Position numbers and translations under genes: made by a program
Assembly (NCBI GenBank): GCA_046328715.1
Contig: JAXLWB010000044.1
Coordinates: forward strand, 21,351-85,350
Source: JAXLWB01 sp046328715
GTDB taxonomy: Bacteria; Chloroflexota; Anaerolineae; Caldilineales; Caldilineaceae
Direction: 5' to 3'
Length of the DNA stretch: 64,000 bases
Notes under the pieces: model-generated
Databases searched by the model: none
What the model saw: only the letters and a program-made list of their open reading frames with translations
Told to the model about the DNA's origin: nothing
Shown: positions 28,901-34,146 of the stretch, one piece after another
Layout of the letters: each line of letters starts with the position of its first letter
Numbering within the stretch: the stretch's first letter is position 1

Positions 28901-30771
28901 CTCGGTGTAAACTTCAATCCGGCGTTGGCTTGGGCAAAAGTGATGAAGCTATTGTTGGTGATGGCGGTGGTGCCGTTATTTTGATAGAGCGTGCCATTGG
29001 TGATGCCCGTGATTTTGAAGTGCGTCACCTCGGCACCATCGGCGGCGTTACGGCTAATGACCAAGCCGCTGGTCGTTTGGGTGTCTTCGTTGGTGGTGGC
29101 GTTGGTCACACTAGGGGTGTCAGCCACAGAGTTGACAGTGAGCACAAAACTGTCACTGGCGGTCAGTCCGCCGCCGTCCGTTACTGTAACTGTGATCGTT
29201 GCACTGCCAAATTGATTGGCTGCGGGCGTAACTGTGACTGTGCGGGCGGTGCCGCTGCCGCCAAAGACGATGTTGGCGTTGGGGACAAGGGTTGTGTTGC
29301 TGGATGATTTGCTCAACACCAAAGAAGAGGCGGCAGTTTCAGTATCGCCAATTGTAAAATTAATGGTTCCTGTGTTGGCGTCTTCATTGATCGTCTGATT
29401 GGAAATATTGCTGATCGTTGGAATCGTGTTGGCGGGATTGTTGGTCAAACTAAAGTTGACACCCGTTGTGACCCCACGCGTACTCGCAGCCACCGTGTAA
29501 GGTCCACCGACTGTGCCATTAGCAGTTACAATACCACTGGTGGCGGTACCGCCAGAGATCGTTGCTGGGTTGCCAGCGATGGTGCTGCTGGCGCCGCTGC
29601 CGGGTGGGGTAAAAGTCACCTTGCCACCGTTTACTGGTTCACCATTGGCGCTACTCACCGTCACAGCCAGTGGATTGGGAAATGAACTATTGACTGCCGT
29701 ACTTTGATTGTTACCACTGGAAAGCGCCATCGTAAAGCCCCGCGACTCAAATGCTCCGATGTCAGTTACGCCAACGCGAGCAACCCCACGCTGGTCACTG
29801 GTGGGGGCACCCGTGCTTGTGCCTGCATTGATGGCTGGGCTACCTGGCAACAACGCACGAGTTTGTGTAGTGCCACCATTAATTGCTAAAGGAGCCAGGA
29901 GGGGATTGGTGTTAAGAAGATCTGATGCTTGTGATGGAGTAAGGCTGCTGTCACTGATGAGGTTGTTACCCTGTGATGTCAATGTAAAGTTTCCACCCAT
30001 TAAGGTTGGATCAATCTGGTTTCCCCCATTGTTGGCGATAATTGTGTTTTTAAAGTTCCATCTATGAGTGTCACCGGTTCGAATTGCTGCGCTAAGGCCC
30101 GTTCCATTATTAGCAATTGTGCTATTAACTAGAACCAAAGTGATATTGGTCCCAGATGATTCAATTGATCTCCCAACTGCATTGCTGATAGTTACATTGG
30201 TTAATGTGGCTGTGGTAGCACCGGTATAAAAGCCACCGTTGGCAGCATTAATGATAGAGGAGTTTGTCATATTGAATGTCGTACTCCACGCCACCACTGC
30301 ATAATAGGGGCCTCCATTTGCATCGAACTCGCAGTTTGTAATGCTTGTCGTGCTTGCTGAGGTCTCGACTGCACTGCCTAATCCGCCATTGGATGTACTA
30401 CCTCCAGTGACACGCAGTCCGCTCATCTGGAAGGTACCTCCCGTTATAACAAAGATCTGAAAGTTGCCACCGTTAATAGTAAGTGTGGTTGCCCCAGGAC
30501 CCGTGATGGTCGTGTCTCCTGTGATAGCGGGCAGGCTACTACTAAGGTTGATTGTTCCGCTGAGGCCGCTTTGAAAGTTAATCGTGTCAGCCCCAGCACC
30601 ACTGTTGGCTGATGTGATCGCAGCCCTCAACGAACCACTACCACTGTCGTTGAGGTTGGTCACCGTGATGGTGGCGGCATAGACTGGCTGCACCAACAAG
30701 GTCGAAAAAGGTAGGGCAAGCGATAAGGTCAGAGCAAACAAATATTTACGGATCATCGCAAAAGGTGGCAT
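16978..30771 (-). CDS. Giant secreted beta-helix/cadherin-like/Calx-beta surface protein, YLPxxxR tail
   Basis: This 4597-residue exported protein fills over a fifth of the window. Residues 1-32 are a signal peptide (cleavage VYA-ATI). A first beta-helix with a choice-of-anchor-Q end (DIGAFES) runs to about 345, then Ig-like and cadherin-like domains to 547. Three 111-residue repeats span 547-880, followed by two DUF11 domains (to about 1137), a choice-of-anchor-D domain (to about 1267), another cadherin-like domain, and a fourth 111-residue repeat (1365-1476). Three right-handed beta-helix regions begin near 1590, 2230 and 3540, rich in GGA(I/V/L) and SNT motifs as in polymorphic outer membrane protein repeats. 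Two Calx-beta domains (4144-4367), a P/T/S-rich linker (4368-4448) and a DUF11-like domain precede the end, KKVYLPLIGR. It is probably an adhesin or sheath component. No catalytic motif is visible. Confidence 0.9.
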   Translation of the reverse strand: MPPFAMIRKYLFALTLSLALPFSTLLVQPVYAATITVTNLNDSGSGSLRAAITSANSGAGADTINFQSGLSGTINLSSSLPAITGDTTITGPGATTLTINGGNFQIFVITGGTFQMSGLRVTGGSTSNGGLGSAVETSASTTSITNCEFDANGGPYYAVVAWSTTFNMTNSSIINAANGGFYTGATTATLTNVTISNAVGRSIESSGTNITLVLVNSTIANNGTGLSAAIRTGDTHRWNFKNTIIANNGGNQIDPTLMGGNFTLTSQGNNLISDSSLTPSQASDLLNTNPLLAPLAINGGTTQTRALLPGSPAINAGTSTGAPTSDQRGVARVGVTDIGAFESRGFTMALSSGNNQSTAVNSSFPNPLAVTVSSANGEPVNGGKVTFTPPGSGASSTIAGNPATISGGTATSGIVTANGTVGGPYTVAASTRGVTTGVNFSLTNNPANTIPTISNISNQTINEDANTGTINFTIGDTETAASSLVLSKSSSNTTLVPNANIVFGGSGTARTVTVTPAANQFGSATITVTVTDGGGLTASDSFVLTVNSVADTPSVTNATTNEDTQTTSGLVISRNAADGAEVTHFKITGITNGTLYQNNGTTAITNNSFITFAQANAGLKFTPSANFFGTGSFTIQASTSASDAGLGGSTVNATITVNSVADTPSVTNATTNEDTQTTSGLVISRNVADGAEVTHFKITGITNGTLYQNDGTTAITNNSFITFAQANAGLKFTPSANFFGTGSFTIQASKSNSDTGLGGSTVNATITVNSVADTPSVTNATTNEDTQTTSGLVISRNVADGSEVTHFKITGITNGTLFQNDGTTAIANNAFITFAQANAGLKFTPSANFFGIGSFTIQASTSASDAGLGGSTVNATITVNSVIDADLALTLTDGVSTKVPGTSNSYTLVVSNNGPEAVTGATVSDTFPVNFTGVTWTGIGSGGATGPASGSGNINTSINLSSGSSFTFTINGTVSPAARGTLTNSATIVVPGGAIDPNTANNSATDSDTLTPQADLAITVTDGATSETPGTSIAYTIVTSNSGPSNVLSATITDTFPATLTGITWSGVGAGGATGPANGSGNISTTINLTSGSTFTFTVNATIAPTATGTLVNVATIATPTGVTDPNLGNNSATDSDTLSGPEIAITGNGVDIVDGDSTPSSGDYTDFGNIATDGGSITRTFTISNTGTSTLTLSGSPIVVISGANAADFTVTSQPGSSLVANGSTTFSIRFDPSADGLRSATVNIANNDANENPFNFTIQGTGTNTPPTISNIADQTISEDSNSGALSFTISDTETALASLVLSKSSSNITLVPNANIAFSGSGASRTVTITPTANLFGSATITVTVTDSGGLTASDSFVLTVNSVADTPSVTNATTNEDAQTTSGLVISRNAADGNEVTHFKVTGITNGTLYQNDGTTAITNNSFITFAQANAGLKFTPSTNFFGTGSFTIQASTSASDAGLGGSTINASITVNPINDIPSFNVGSNQMHPAGTNTAQSVSGWATAISDGDAGITQTLTFSVTNDNNALFSIQPSINSSNGTLSYRPNGTGGVAIVSVSLTDDATAGGAALTSAVQTFTIEIANVSTCFTSINGVTNFADSDDSQALEDALAAVSPGATVWVAGSCPGNLPLTISAPVTIRGGYTPGNWNTPNPDLNPTVLDGNGSTRILSITGTIFVTLQDLILRNGNAEQGDGGCLYINQSYVTLNNTQIYGCRAQNGGGVRVGSTLVLNAGTVISGNSADGNGGGVLVSGTPTATVILQGGQILSNTAINGGGVAVIGSGNVLTMTSGAISGNLALGPDGNGDDGFDGSGGGIYNTGEVWISGGTLQNNRAQGGLGGDLDIDGGANGGSGSGGAIRNDPSALLIIENALIQGNSAIGGDGHGNRSNNPGGNGGDGWGGAIDNSGTLQISNTQLSNNLAQGGLGGEAANDGGWGGMGIGGALSLVGSAPVELVNLQVLTNTVQGGDGAYGGSIAGDGGASSGGGIYSEQAQTISASLFQDNQTIAGQGGLADGGSDGFAGRNEGGAISAFESLIITATKFLSNSAGSGGAIYQENSDFAVDQQIVNSIFAHNKAENSESASDIYHNADGVVELLHLTLGEVGSNSPSGVAAILIDKATSTAISNTIIVSHETGIQNNDSTLTVAGAGNLFFDNTNANTQGIGSFAGGFALPDGDPAFVDVTNDDYHLSALSPAIDQGVVTDVNDDFEGTPRDTKPDSGAFEFVHTPICFTSLNGATTYAGSADSQAVRDAIAAAADGDTIYIAGYCAGVVTADGSDQLALIDKALTMIGGYTDTNWLVSFPITQPTTLDALGDGRVLSTTSALTVTNLTIISGFTSLNGGAGIRSLGALDLTNVNILSNTADVGAGVWVSGSMTISATQFLSNTASTTGSGAYALGSAGVSTSLFTGNQSGISGATLYAKTGATIANSQFFANVGTGASTDGSATVSDSDFLVNSGRGLYANQSITVTHSNFNRNSGDGAFSNQGGAWISNSHFLTNTERGLYAGLSVTVTNSSFNNNNSDGLFSTQGGAQVSSSDFMTNGQRGIYASLSVVISDSNFINNRGGSGAGVFVNIGGATITGSNFISNGVGTGAGLFSRQLATIRNTRFISNRGGVSSAGAAIYSDQGAQISGSYFEDNLGGTGGAVFTQQSANITNTQFISNSSTAGGSNPGGALFVNNGLLVVVDSSFTQNQASNDGGALFARQVTITNTDFLSNTSTHNGGAVYSGGTTRVTDSLFENNLAYVNGGSSINGGALFINGALSTINSDYISNTVLNLGGAIFAQSATVQGGQFIHNRSLTDHAGAVWIDGGNPIIDSAQFISNTAVKGGGAVWSNPPVVVSNTSFVSNTAQFGGALFANSTLQMTNSQLRLNAATGGSGGGAVSNGATQITNTLFASNTTSSQGGGLYVQNTTSLANVQFTNNSATDGGGAYVKGKGTVLNSAFTGNSVLGSDGGALYLVSGAQTISNTSFTGNRATGSSGITGTDGRGGAIFISTTATLALLDSNFNNNEARGGTGSHGFGGALFSGGTTNITQTRFVSNSVSSGVMRGTPASKGGAIYIDQTAVNVISSTLTGNLANEGGAIYNSNLLTVTASLLNGNRSTGEGGGAIFVHGITTTISATSFITNSATPADRGGGAIYEDAGALRIASSYFDSNTTDGNGGAVSLDNEGSKSITVTNSLFANNQADGSEGGGAIYLASDSSTILGTTFTNNRATMNGGAINNWFGLLEVRNSTLSSNLAGNWGGALYTGADPVHINNVTIYSNTAQAAGGYYLDDSDHTAQSTITNTIIAGNTDVDGSPDLTGTFTSGGNNLIGVSDGNSGFSDGSNGDQVGNSGTLLDPRLAALANNSGRFAGISGGVGATVTTHQPLTGSPVLGAGNNATCEATDQRGISRPQPLAGNCEIGAYEAYSFIDLTLTKSDLPDPVNTGSLLTYTLLITNQGNANAQALTVTDNLPTTLSGVNCAAPGGSCSVSGNSVTVTWSSLGANQSTTVTVAAIAPLVGGVITNTATLTTSEDLTSTNNSATVTTTVILTGSCFATANDGATIYGSADSAAVRAAIAQAVNETRDTVRIAGNCAGVVTADGSDQLALITQTLTLIGGYSKTNWNNSYPITQPTTLDALHSGRVISASEPITVENLIVQNGYISEGVGGGILALSNLDLIGSQIRYNVAAEPAYFGSGGGAFVGGSANVTGTLFFSNTATGNGGGLAANGAIIQATTFQANRSLSDGGGLSAGDFVTVSGSSFLSNTSGYYGGGARLGSSACGYLATVSDTIFQGNQSVRSGGGLYVCGSAVMTDGGFESNLAGSDPSDPDVNDTGGGMWVTGDATLTGTSFLNNHSPGNTGGLRVNGDANLIGTSFLNNSAQDFGGGLTVNGVAFLTASTLRNNQADGDGGGAYLLGEAWIDTTDFLSNTSGAGFGGGLFSANPLTVTSSSFADNVAVDGAGLNGESNVNVSKSTFIHNQATRVGGGFYVDNGSAQVMNSLFARNSAGRSGAAIYVDSATKQVDLIHNTIASTSLITRSAVAVTGGTVTITNTIVTSHTVAISRTAGSVSENANLFFANGTNLAGTISSGGASFVGNPAFVDPSHDNYHLTNASAAVNMAVEIGVSDDFDGEARPQQTLPDIGYDESPYALPDIGLSDAGVTEGDSGTVTMTFPITLSFARAVTVTVAYTISGGSATNGVDYTAATTGTITFAPGMISQALNIAVNGDRLVESDESFLVQLGNPRFATLAHNSATGTILNDDSTLITLSNGRVLEGNSGTSNLVFTVTLSNPVASSLTIFYSSDDGTATTADNDYNAADSLIILAAGETSRPITITVNGDSKVENDETLTVTLRGEFPLGVNLPRTGAFGIGTILNDDSPTPTPTNTPTSTATNTPVPPTSTATHTPTSTATNTPTRTPVPPTLTSTATHIPVPPTSTATHTPVPPTSTPTATEAPDLHLMVSSDPPASTQVHEGDEITYFVSLSNTGSIASDLVISGFLPSGVTLVNDSVTPPTSTVVTELVAAQVERSLAAETLQWAIPALARNQSFQARFTVVVNQATIIQMHIQGGVVGDPPISVNLEHQVAPTGSDEEEEPSALKKVYLPLIGR
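17430..17670 (-). repeat. Minisatellite coding a Pro/Thr/Ser linker
   Basis: Degenerate short repeats encode TNTPTSTA, THTPVPPT and related units (residues about 4368-4448 of the giant protein). Such linkers usually span a wall or sheath and vary in length by replication slippage. Confidence 0.7.
26343..26675 (-). repeat. Dispersed copy of the 333-bp domain repeat
   Basis: This is a fourth copy of the 111-residue unit found at 28131-29129. It opens with the same TPSVTNATTNED segment and keeps much of the DNA sequence, about 1.5 kb from the tandem block. Confidence 0.8.
28131..29129 (-). repeat. Three tandem 333-bp repeats
   Basis: Unit boundaries at 28131, 28464, 28797 and 29130 are exactly 333 bp apart and mark three nearly identical 111-residue domains (TPSVTNATTNED, VTHFKITGITNGTL, NAGLKFTPSANFF). 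The near identity at DNA level points to recent duplication or gene conversion. Confidence 0.9.
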
Positions 30772-30974
30772 GGTTGAAAAGTCCTGTAGATGAGAGAATT
30801 AAGAAAACCCAAGTATATCTAAAGGCTAGGAAGATTACTTACGTTCGAGCGCTGAAGTGATGATCTTATCGTGTTCATTTTGAGTCACGAGAAATCCTAC
30901 TTGTCGCAGCATCAGGGGCGAGATGGCAACGAAAAAGTTTACAGTAGAGTGTGTTACCTTAAGTAATTTGGAAA

Positions 30975-31003
30975 AATGTAATACAATTGTGGAATAATGT
31001 CAA
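30975..31003 (-). promoter_or_regulatory. Candidate promoter of the giant beta-helix gene
   Basis: On the minus strand, TTGACA (30998-31003), 17 bp, TACATT (30975-30980), leaving a leader of about 195 nt before the ATG at 30771. The rest of the 30772-31093 gap shows no gene. AGGA stands 11 nt before the ATG. Confidence 0.45.
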
Positions 31004-31093
31004 TAAAGTTATGTTATGGAGCATTAATATTGGCTTATTTACTTTTGTGGTTTTGATTCATCAACTGAGAAAAGCAGGGATAGACAAAATAAA

Positions 31094-31153
31094 GCAAGAG
31101 CGACCATCCCTGCAAGAATACCAAGTCCATCTTGCAGGGATGGTCGCTCTTGC
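31094..31153 (-). terminator. Strong rho-independent terminator of the CSLREA gene
   Basis: A perfect 24-bp stem (31094-31117 with 31130-31153) with a 12-nt loop is followed on the minus strand by TTTATTTTG. It lies 14 bp beyond the stop at 31167. Confidence 0.92.
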
Positions 31154-31166
31154 AACATCACCCGCC

Positions 31167-33698
31167 TTAACGCATGATCGCCGGCAGGTAGATCTGGTTC
31201 GTGCTGTTTTCCACGTCGTCGTTCAGAATCGTACCTGTCGCTTGCCCATCCTGGATGATGGCATTGGTGGGTGCGCTTAGGCTCACGCTGAAGGTTTCAT
31301 CGTTTTCTACCTGGGTGTCGCCATTCACAGTCACGCTGATGGTCTGACTGGTAACTCCTGGGGCAAAGGTGAGCGTACCGCTGCTGCTGCTATAGTCACT
31401 GCCCGCCGTGGCGCTGCCGTCGCTGGTGGTGTACTTGACCGTGATCGGGGTAGCACTCGTCATGTCCAGCGTCACATTGAAGAGGATGGTGCTGCTGCCG
31501 CTGTTGCCTTCGTTGCCACTGGCATCGCTGATTGCAATTCGCGCCGCAAGAGCGGCTGCCTCGTCATAGCCGATGTCGGGGAGCGCATATTGTGGACGAG
31601 CGTCACCGTCGAAGTCTGTGCTGATGCCGACATCGGTGCCGGCGTTTAGTGCGGCGCTGGCTGCTGTGAGATGGTAGTCATCCTGGGCAGGGTCAGCAAA
31701 GGCGGCTGTGCCTGTGATCGAGTGACCCCCACTGCTTATCGTACCGCTATAAGGCATCGTGACGTTATCAAAGAGGGTGTAATCCTCGCTCACTGTCCCG
31801 CCCACTTGTTCGATGGCGGTAGCGTGGTTGGCGATCAGGGTGTTGGTGATCGCCAACGTCCCTGCTCGTACATAGATCGCTGTGCCATCTTCCACGGCTG
31901 GGTTAGCCAATGTGTTGTGCAGGAGCGTCAAGCGGCTGTCTGGCTTTGAACCAAACAGGTAGAGCGCATCCCCTTCATTGTAGAACGAACGATTGCGGGC
32001 AAAGAGGTTATTGACCACCAACATCGGTGTGTTGCTACCGCTATAGAGGTAGAGCGCGCCACCGCTTTGCTGCGCCGTATTGCTGATCCAGCTTGTATCT
32101 GTGATCGTTGCGCCTTTACCTATCCATGCCCCGCCGCCCCAAGCTCCTACTGTGTTGCTGAGGAAGGTAGCTCCCAGGATGGTGGCATTCCCTCCCACCT
32201 CCAAGCCGCCGCCCCAGAGTTTCGCAGTGTTGCTGAGAAAAGTTGTATTGCTGATGATGGCGTTGCCATCCACTGCCGCTCCACCGCCGCCCCGGGCGAG
32301 TGCCATATTGTTGCGGAAGGTCGTGTCCAGGATGGTGGCGTCACCATCCACATTTAACCCGCCGCCACTAAAAACCATCGCCGTATTGCTGAGGAAGGTC
32401 GTACCAACGATGCTGGCGGAGCCGTCTACATACACCCCGGCGCCATTGAAACTAGTCAGGTTGCTGAGGAAAGTTGTGGCTGTAATCGTGACCGTACCAC
32501 TCACATACGCTCCGCCGCCCACCATGCCCATGTTGTTGCGGAAGGTTGTGTTTAGAATCGTTGCATTCCCACCCATCCACAACCCGCCACCATCGCTTTG
32601 TGCCGTGTTGCTGAGGACGGTTACATCGACGATGGTGACATTGCCACCCACATGCGCCCCGCCGCCCTCGCGACTTGCCGTGTTGGCGAGGAAACTGATA
32701 TGTGTGAGGGTCGCATTCCCACCCACATACGCCCCGCCCCCCCGATCGCTACTGGCTGCGTTGCTAAGAAAATTCGTGTCGGTGATGCTGACCGTACCAC
32801 TCACATACACCCCACCACCGGTGAACGCCGTATTGTTGAGGAAGCTTGCCCCCGTGAGGGTTGCGTCATCCTGTACATAGGCCCCACCCCCCTCGTAACC
32901 TGAGTTATCGTGAAAAGTCGCCCCGGTGATCGTGGCGGCACTCCCCACAAACATACCGCCCCCCTTTGCGCCTTTGTTATTATGGACGGTGCTGTCCATG
33001 ATCGTTGCATTACCAATCAGATAGATCCCTCCGCCATTCGCACCGCCCGTCGTATTGCTAAAGATGGTCGTACCCGTAAGTACCATATCCCCACCCACAA
33101 ACGCCCCGCCGCCATAAAAATCCGAATAATTGTTCAGGATAGTCGCATCCGTGAGGGTTGCATCTCCAGCGACATAGACCCCGCCCCCATGACCATTCAA
33201 CCTTGTACCGTCCCCGATTGTTGTACTGTTGCGGATCACACTGCTGATCAACCGGAGATCACTGCCGACATAGAGGCCGCCACCGTTGCCATTCGTAACC
33301 CGACCGTTCTCGATGATCAGGTGCGTGATGGTCAGCGGTTGGGTGCTGGTGATCACCCGGCTGAGATTATCACCGTTCACGGTGACGGTGGGGGCGGTCG
33401 AACCATCCAGGGTTATAGGTTGGCTGATCGCCAGTTGACCCAGGCTGAGGGTGACCGTTTGGTTGGCCAGGTTGGGGTCGAAATTGATAGTGTCGTTGGC
33501 ATCTGCTCCACTGAGTGCGCCACGCAAACTACAATCGTTGGCCGCCTGGGTGCAGGCGGTCAGGTTGGCATCGTCAGTCAGCGTGTCTACTGTGCGCGTG
33601 GCAGCCCAAGCTGGGTGCGCCCAGAGCAGAACTGAGATGGCTACCAGCCAAAAGGCGGGGCGCAGGCGGGTGTGACCAGTGAAAAAGTGGTAGATCAT
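31167..33698 (-). CDS. Secreted CSLREA beta-helix protein with Calx-beta domain and YLPxxxR tail
   Basis: The 843-residue protein starts at the ATG at 33698, fixed by AAGGAG six nt upstream on the minus strand and by a signal peptide ending AWA-A. A CSLREA-type domain follows (TVDTLTDD, then CSLRGALSGAD). About 23 beta-helix turns come next, each near 22-24 residues with GGG-x-Y/W-V-x-G and F-L-S-N-T motifs. A choice-of-anchor-Q block (LPDIGYDE) and one Calx-beta domain (VEGNxGSS-like start, ENDETFSV, GTILNDD) precede the final NQIYLPAIMR. The last third closely resembles the end of the 4597-residue neighbour, so the two genes share an origin. Probable surface or sheath protein; the partner is unknown. 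Confidence 0.9.
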   Translation of the reverse strand: MIYHFFTGHTRLRPAFWLVAISVLLWAHPAWAATRTVDTLTDDANLTACTQAANDCSLRGALSGADANDTINFDPNLANQTVTLSLGQLAISQPITLDGSTAPTVTVNGDNLSRVITSTQPLTITHLIIENGRVTNGNGGGLYVGSDLRLISSVIRNSTTIGDGTRLNGHGGGVYVAGDATLTDATILNNYSDFYGGGAFVGGDMVLTGTTIFSNTTGGANGGGIYLIGNATIMDSTVHNNKGAKGGGMFVGSAATITGATFHDNSGYEGGGAYVQDDATLTGASFLNNTAFTGGGVYVSGTVSITDTNFLSNAASSDRGGGAYVGGNATLTHISFLANTASREGGGAHVGGNVTIVDVTVLSNTAQSDGGGLWMGGNATILNTTFRNNMGMVGGGAYVSGTVTITATTFLSNLTSFNGAGVYVDGSASIVGTTFLSNTAMVFSGGGLNVDGDATILDTTFRNNMALARGGGGAAVDGNAIISNTTFLSNTAKLWGGGLEVGGNATILGATFLSNTVGAWGGGAWIGKGATITDTSWISNTAQQSGGALYLYSGSNTPMLVVNNLFARNRSFYNEGDALYLFGSKPDSRLTLLHNTLANPAVEDGTAIYVRAGTLAITNTLIANHATAIEQVGGTVSEDYTLFDNVTMPYSGTISSGGHSITGTAAFADPAQDDYHLTAASAALNAGTDVGISTDFDGDARPQYALPDIGYDEAAALAARIAISDASGNEGNSGSSTILFNVTLDMTSATPITVKYTTSDGSATAGSDYSSSSGTLTFAPGVTSQTISVTVNGDTQVENDETFSVSLSAPTNAIIQDGQATGTILNDDVENSTNQIYLPAIMR

Positions 33699-33750
33699 GA
33701 GACTCTCCTTGGTTCGATAGAATGAGTGGCACACAATTCGATTCTCGAAA

Positions 33751-33780
33751 TCTATACCATCAGCGTTAGCAAAGCGTTAG
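33751..33780 (-). promoter_or_regulatory. Heptamer direct repeats before a -10 box
   Basis: On the minus strand, two CTAACGC heptamers start 11 bp apart (33774-33780 and 33763-33769), and a TATAGA -10 box (33751-33756) follows after 6 nt. Direct heptamers at 11-bp spacing in place of a -35 box are the classic target of SARP/BTAD and OmpR-type activators. A further inverted copy (GCTAACGC) lies at 33861-33868. The other sequence between 33790 and 34068 shows no gene. Confidence 0.45.
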
Positions 33781-34068
33781 TTGATAACAGTTAAGTGCTA
33801 TTACCTAACGTTTGCAAGTCAAGGTAAAAAGAATTCTGACCAGAGGCCGTGGTAAGCTCAGCTAACGCCCCATAGGTAGTAATGGTTGGTTAAATATGTG
33901 GAAATTAACGAGGACGTTACCAAGCTACTTTGTTGGGTGAGTTCGGTAGAGTTTTTAGACGAATGTTAAGTAGGCATGCCGCGTGCCGAATCAAGTCGCA
34001 CGGGGCGTGCTGGCTAAACGAATTCTGACTATCTCCTCAGTTTCATTTAAGCAACTCTAGGTTGTATA

Positions 34069-34113
34069 AAAAAGGGGAGAAGAGGCCGCTACACGACCTC
34101 TTCTCCCCTTTTT
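34069..34113. terminator. Bidirectional terminator after the M16 gene
   Basis: A perfect 17-bp stem pairs 34069-34085 with 34097-34113 across an 11-nt loop. The stem ends in A5/T5, giving a T-tract in either direction. It lies 34 bp past the M16 stop codon. Confidence 0.88.
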
Positions 34114-34146
34114 ATAGAAAACTCTTGCTTCTATGAAGTGAATTTT

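Noticed and set aside
28131..29129. Regular repeats as a CRISPR array
   Set aside because: The 333-bp period is fully coding and has no repeat-spacer pattern.
17100..30000. Many open plus-strand frames opposite the giant gene
   Set aside because: They are by-products of its biased Thr/Asn/Gly codons; none has a ribosome-binding site or a recognisable fold.
30987..31280. 97-residue plus-strand reading frame between the beta-helix genes
   Set aside because: It crosses a 24-bp terminator stem and overlaps the CSLREA gene antisense. No ribosome-binding site or family resemblance.
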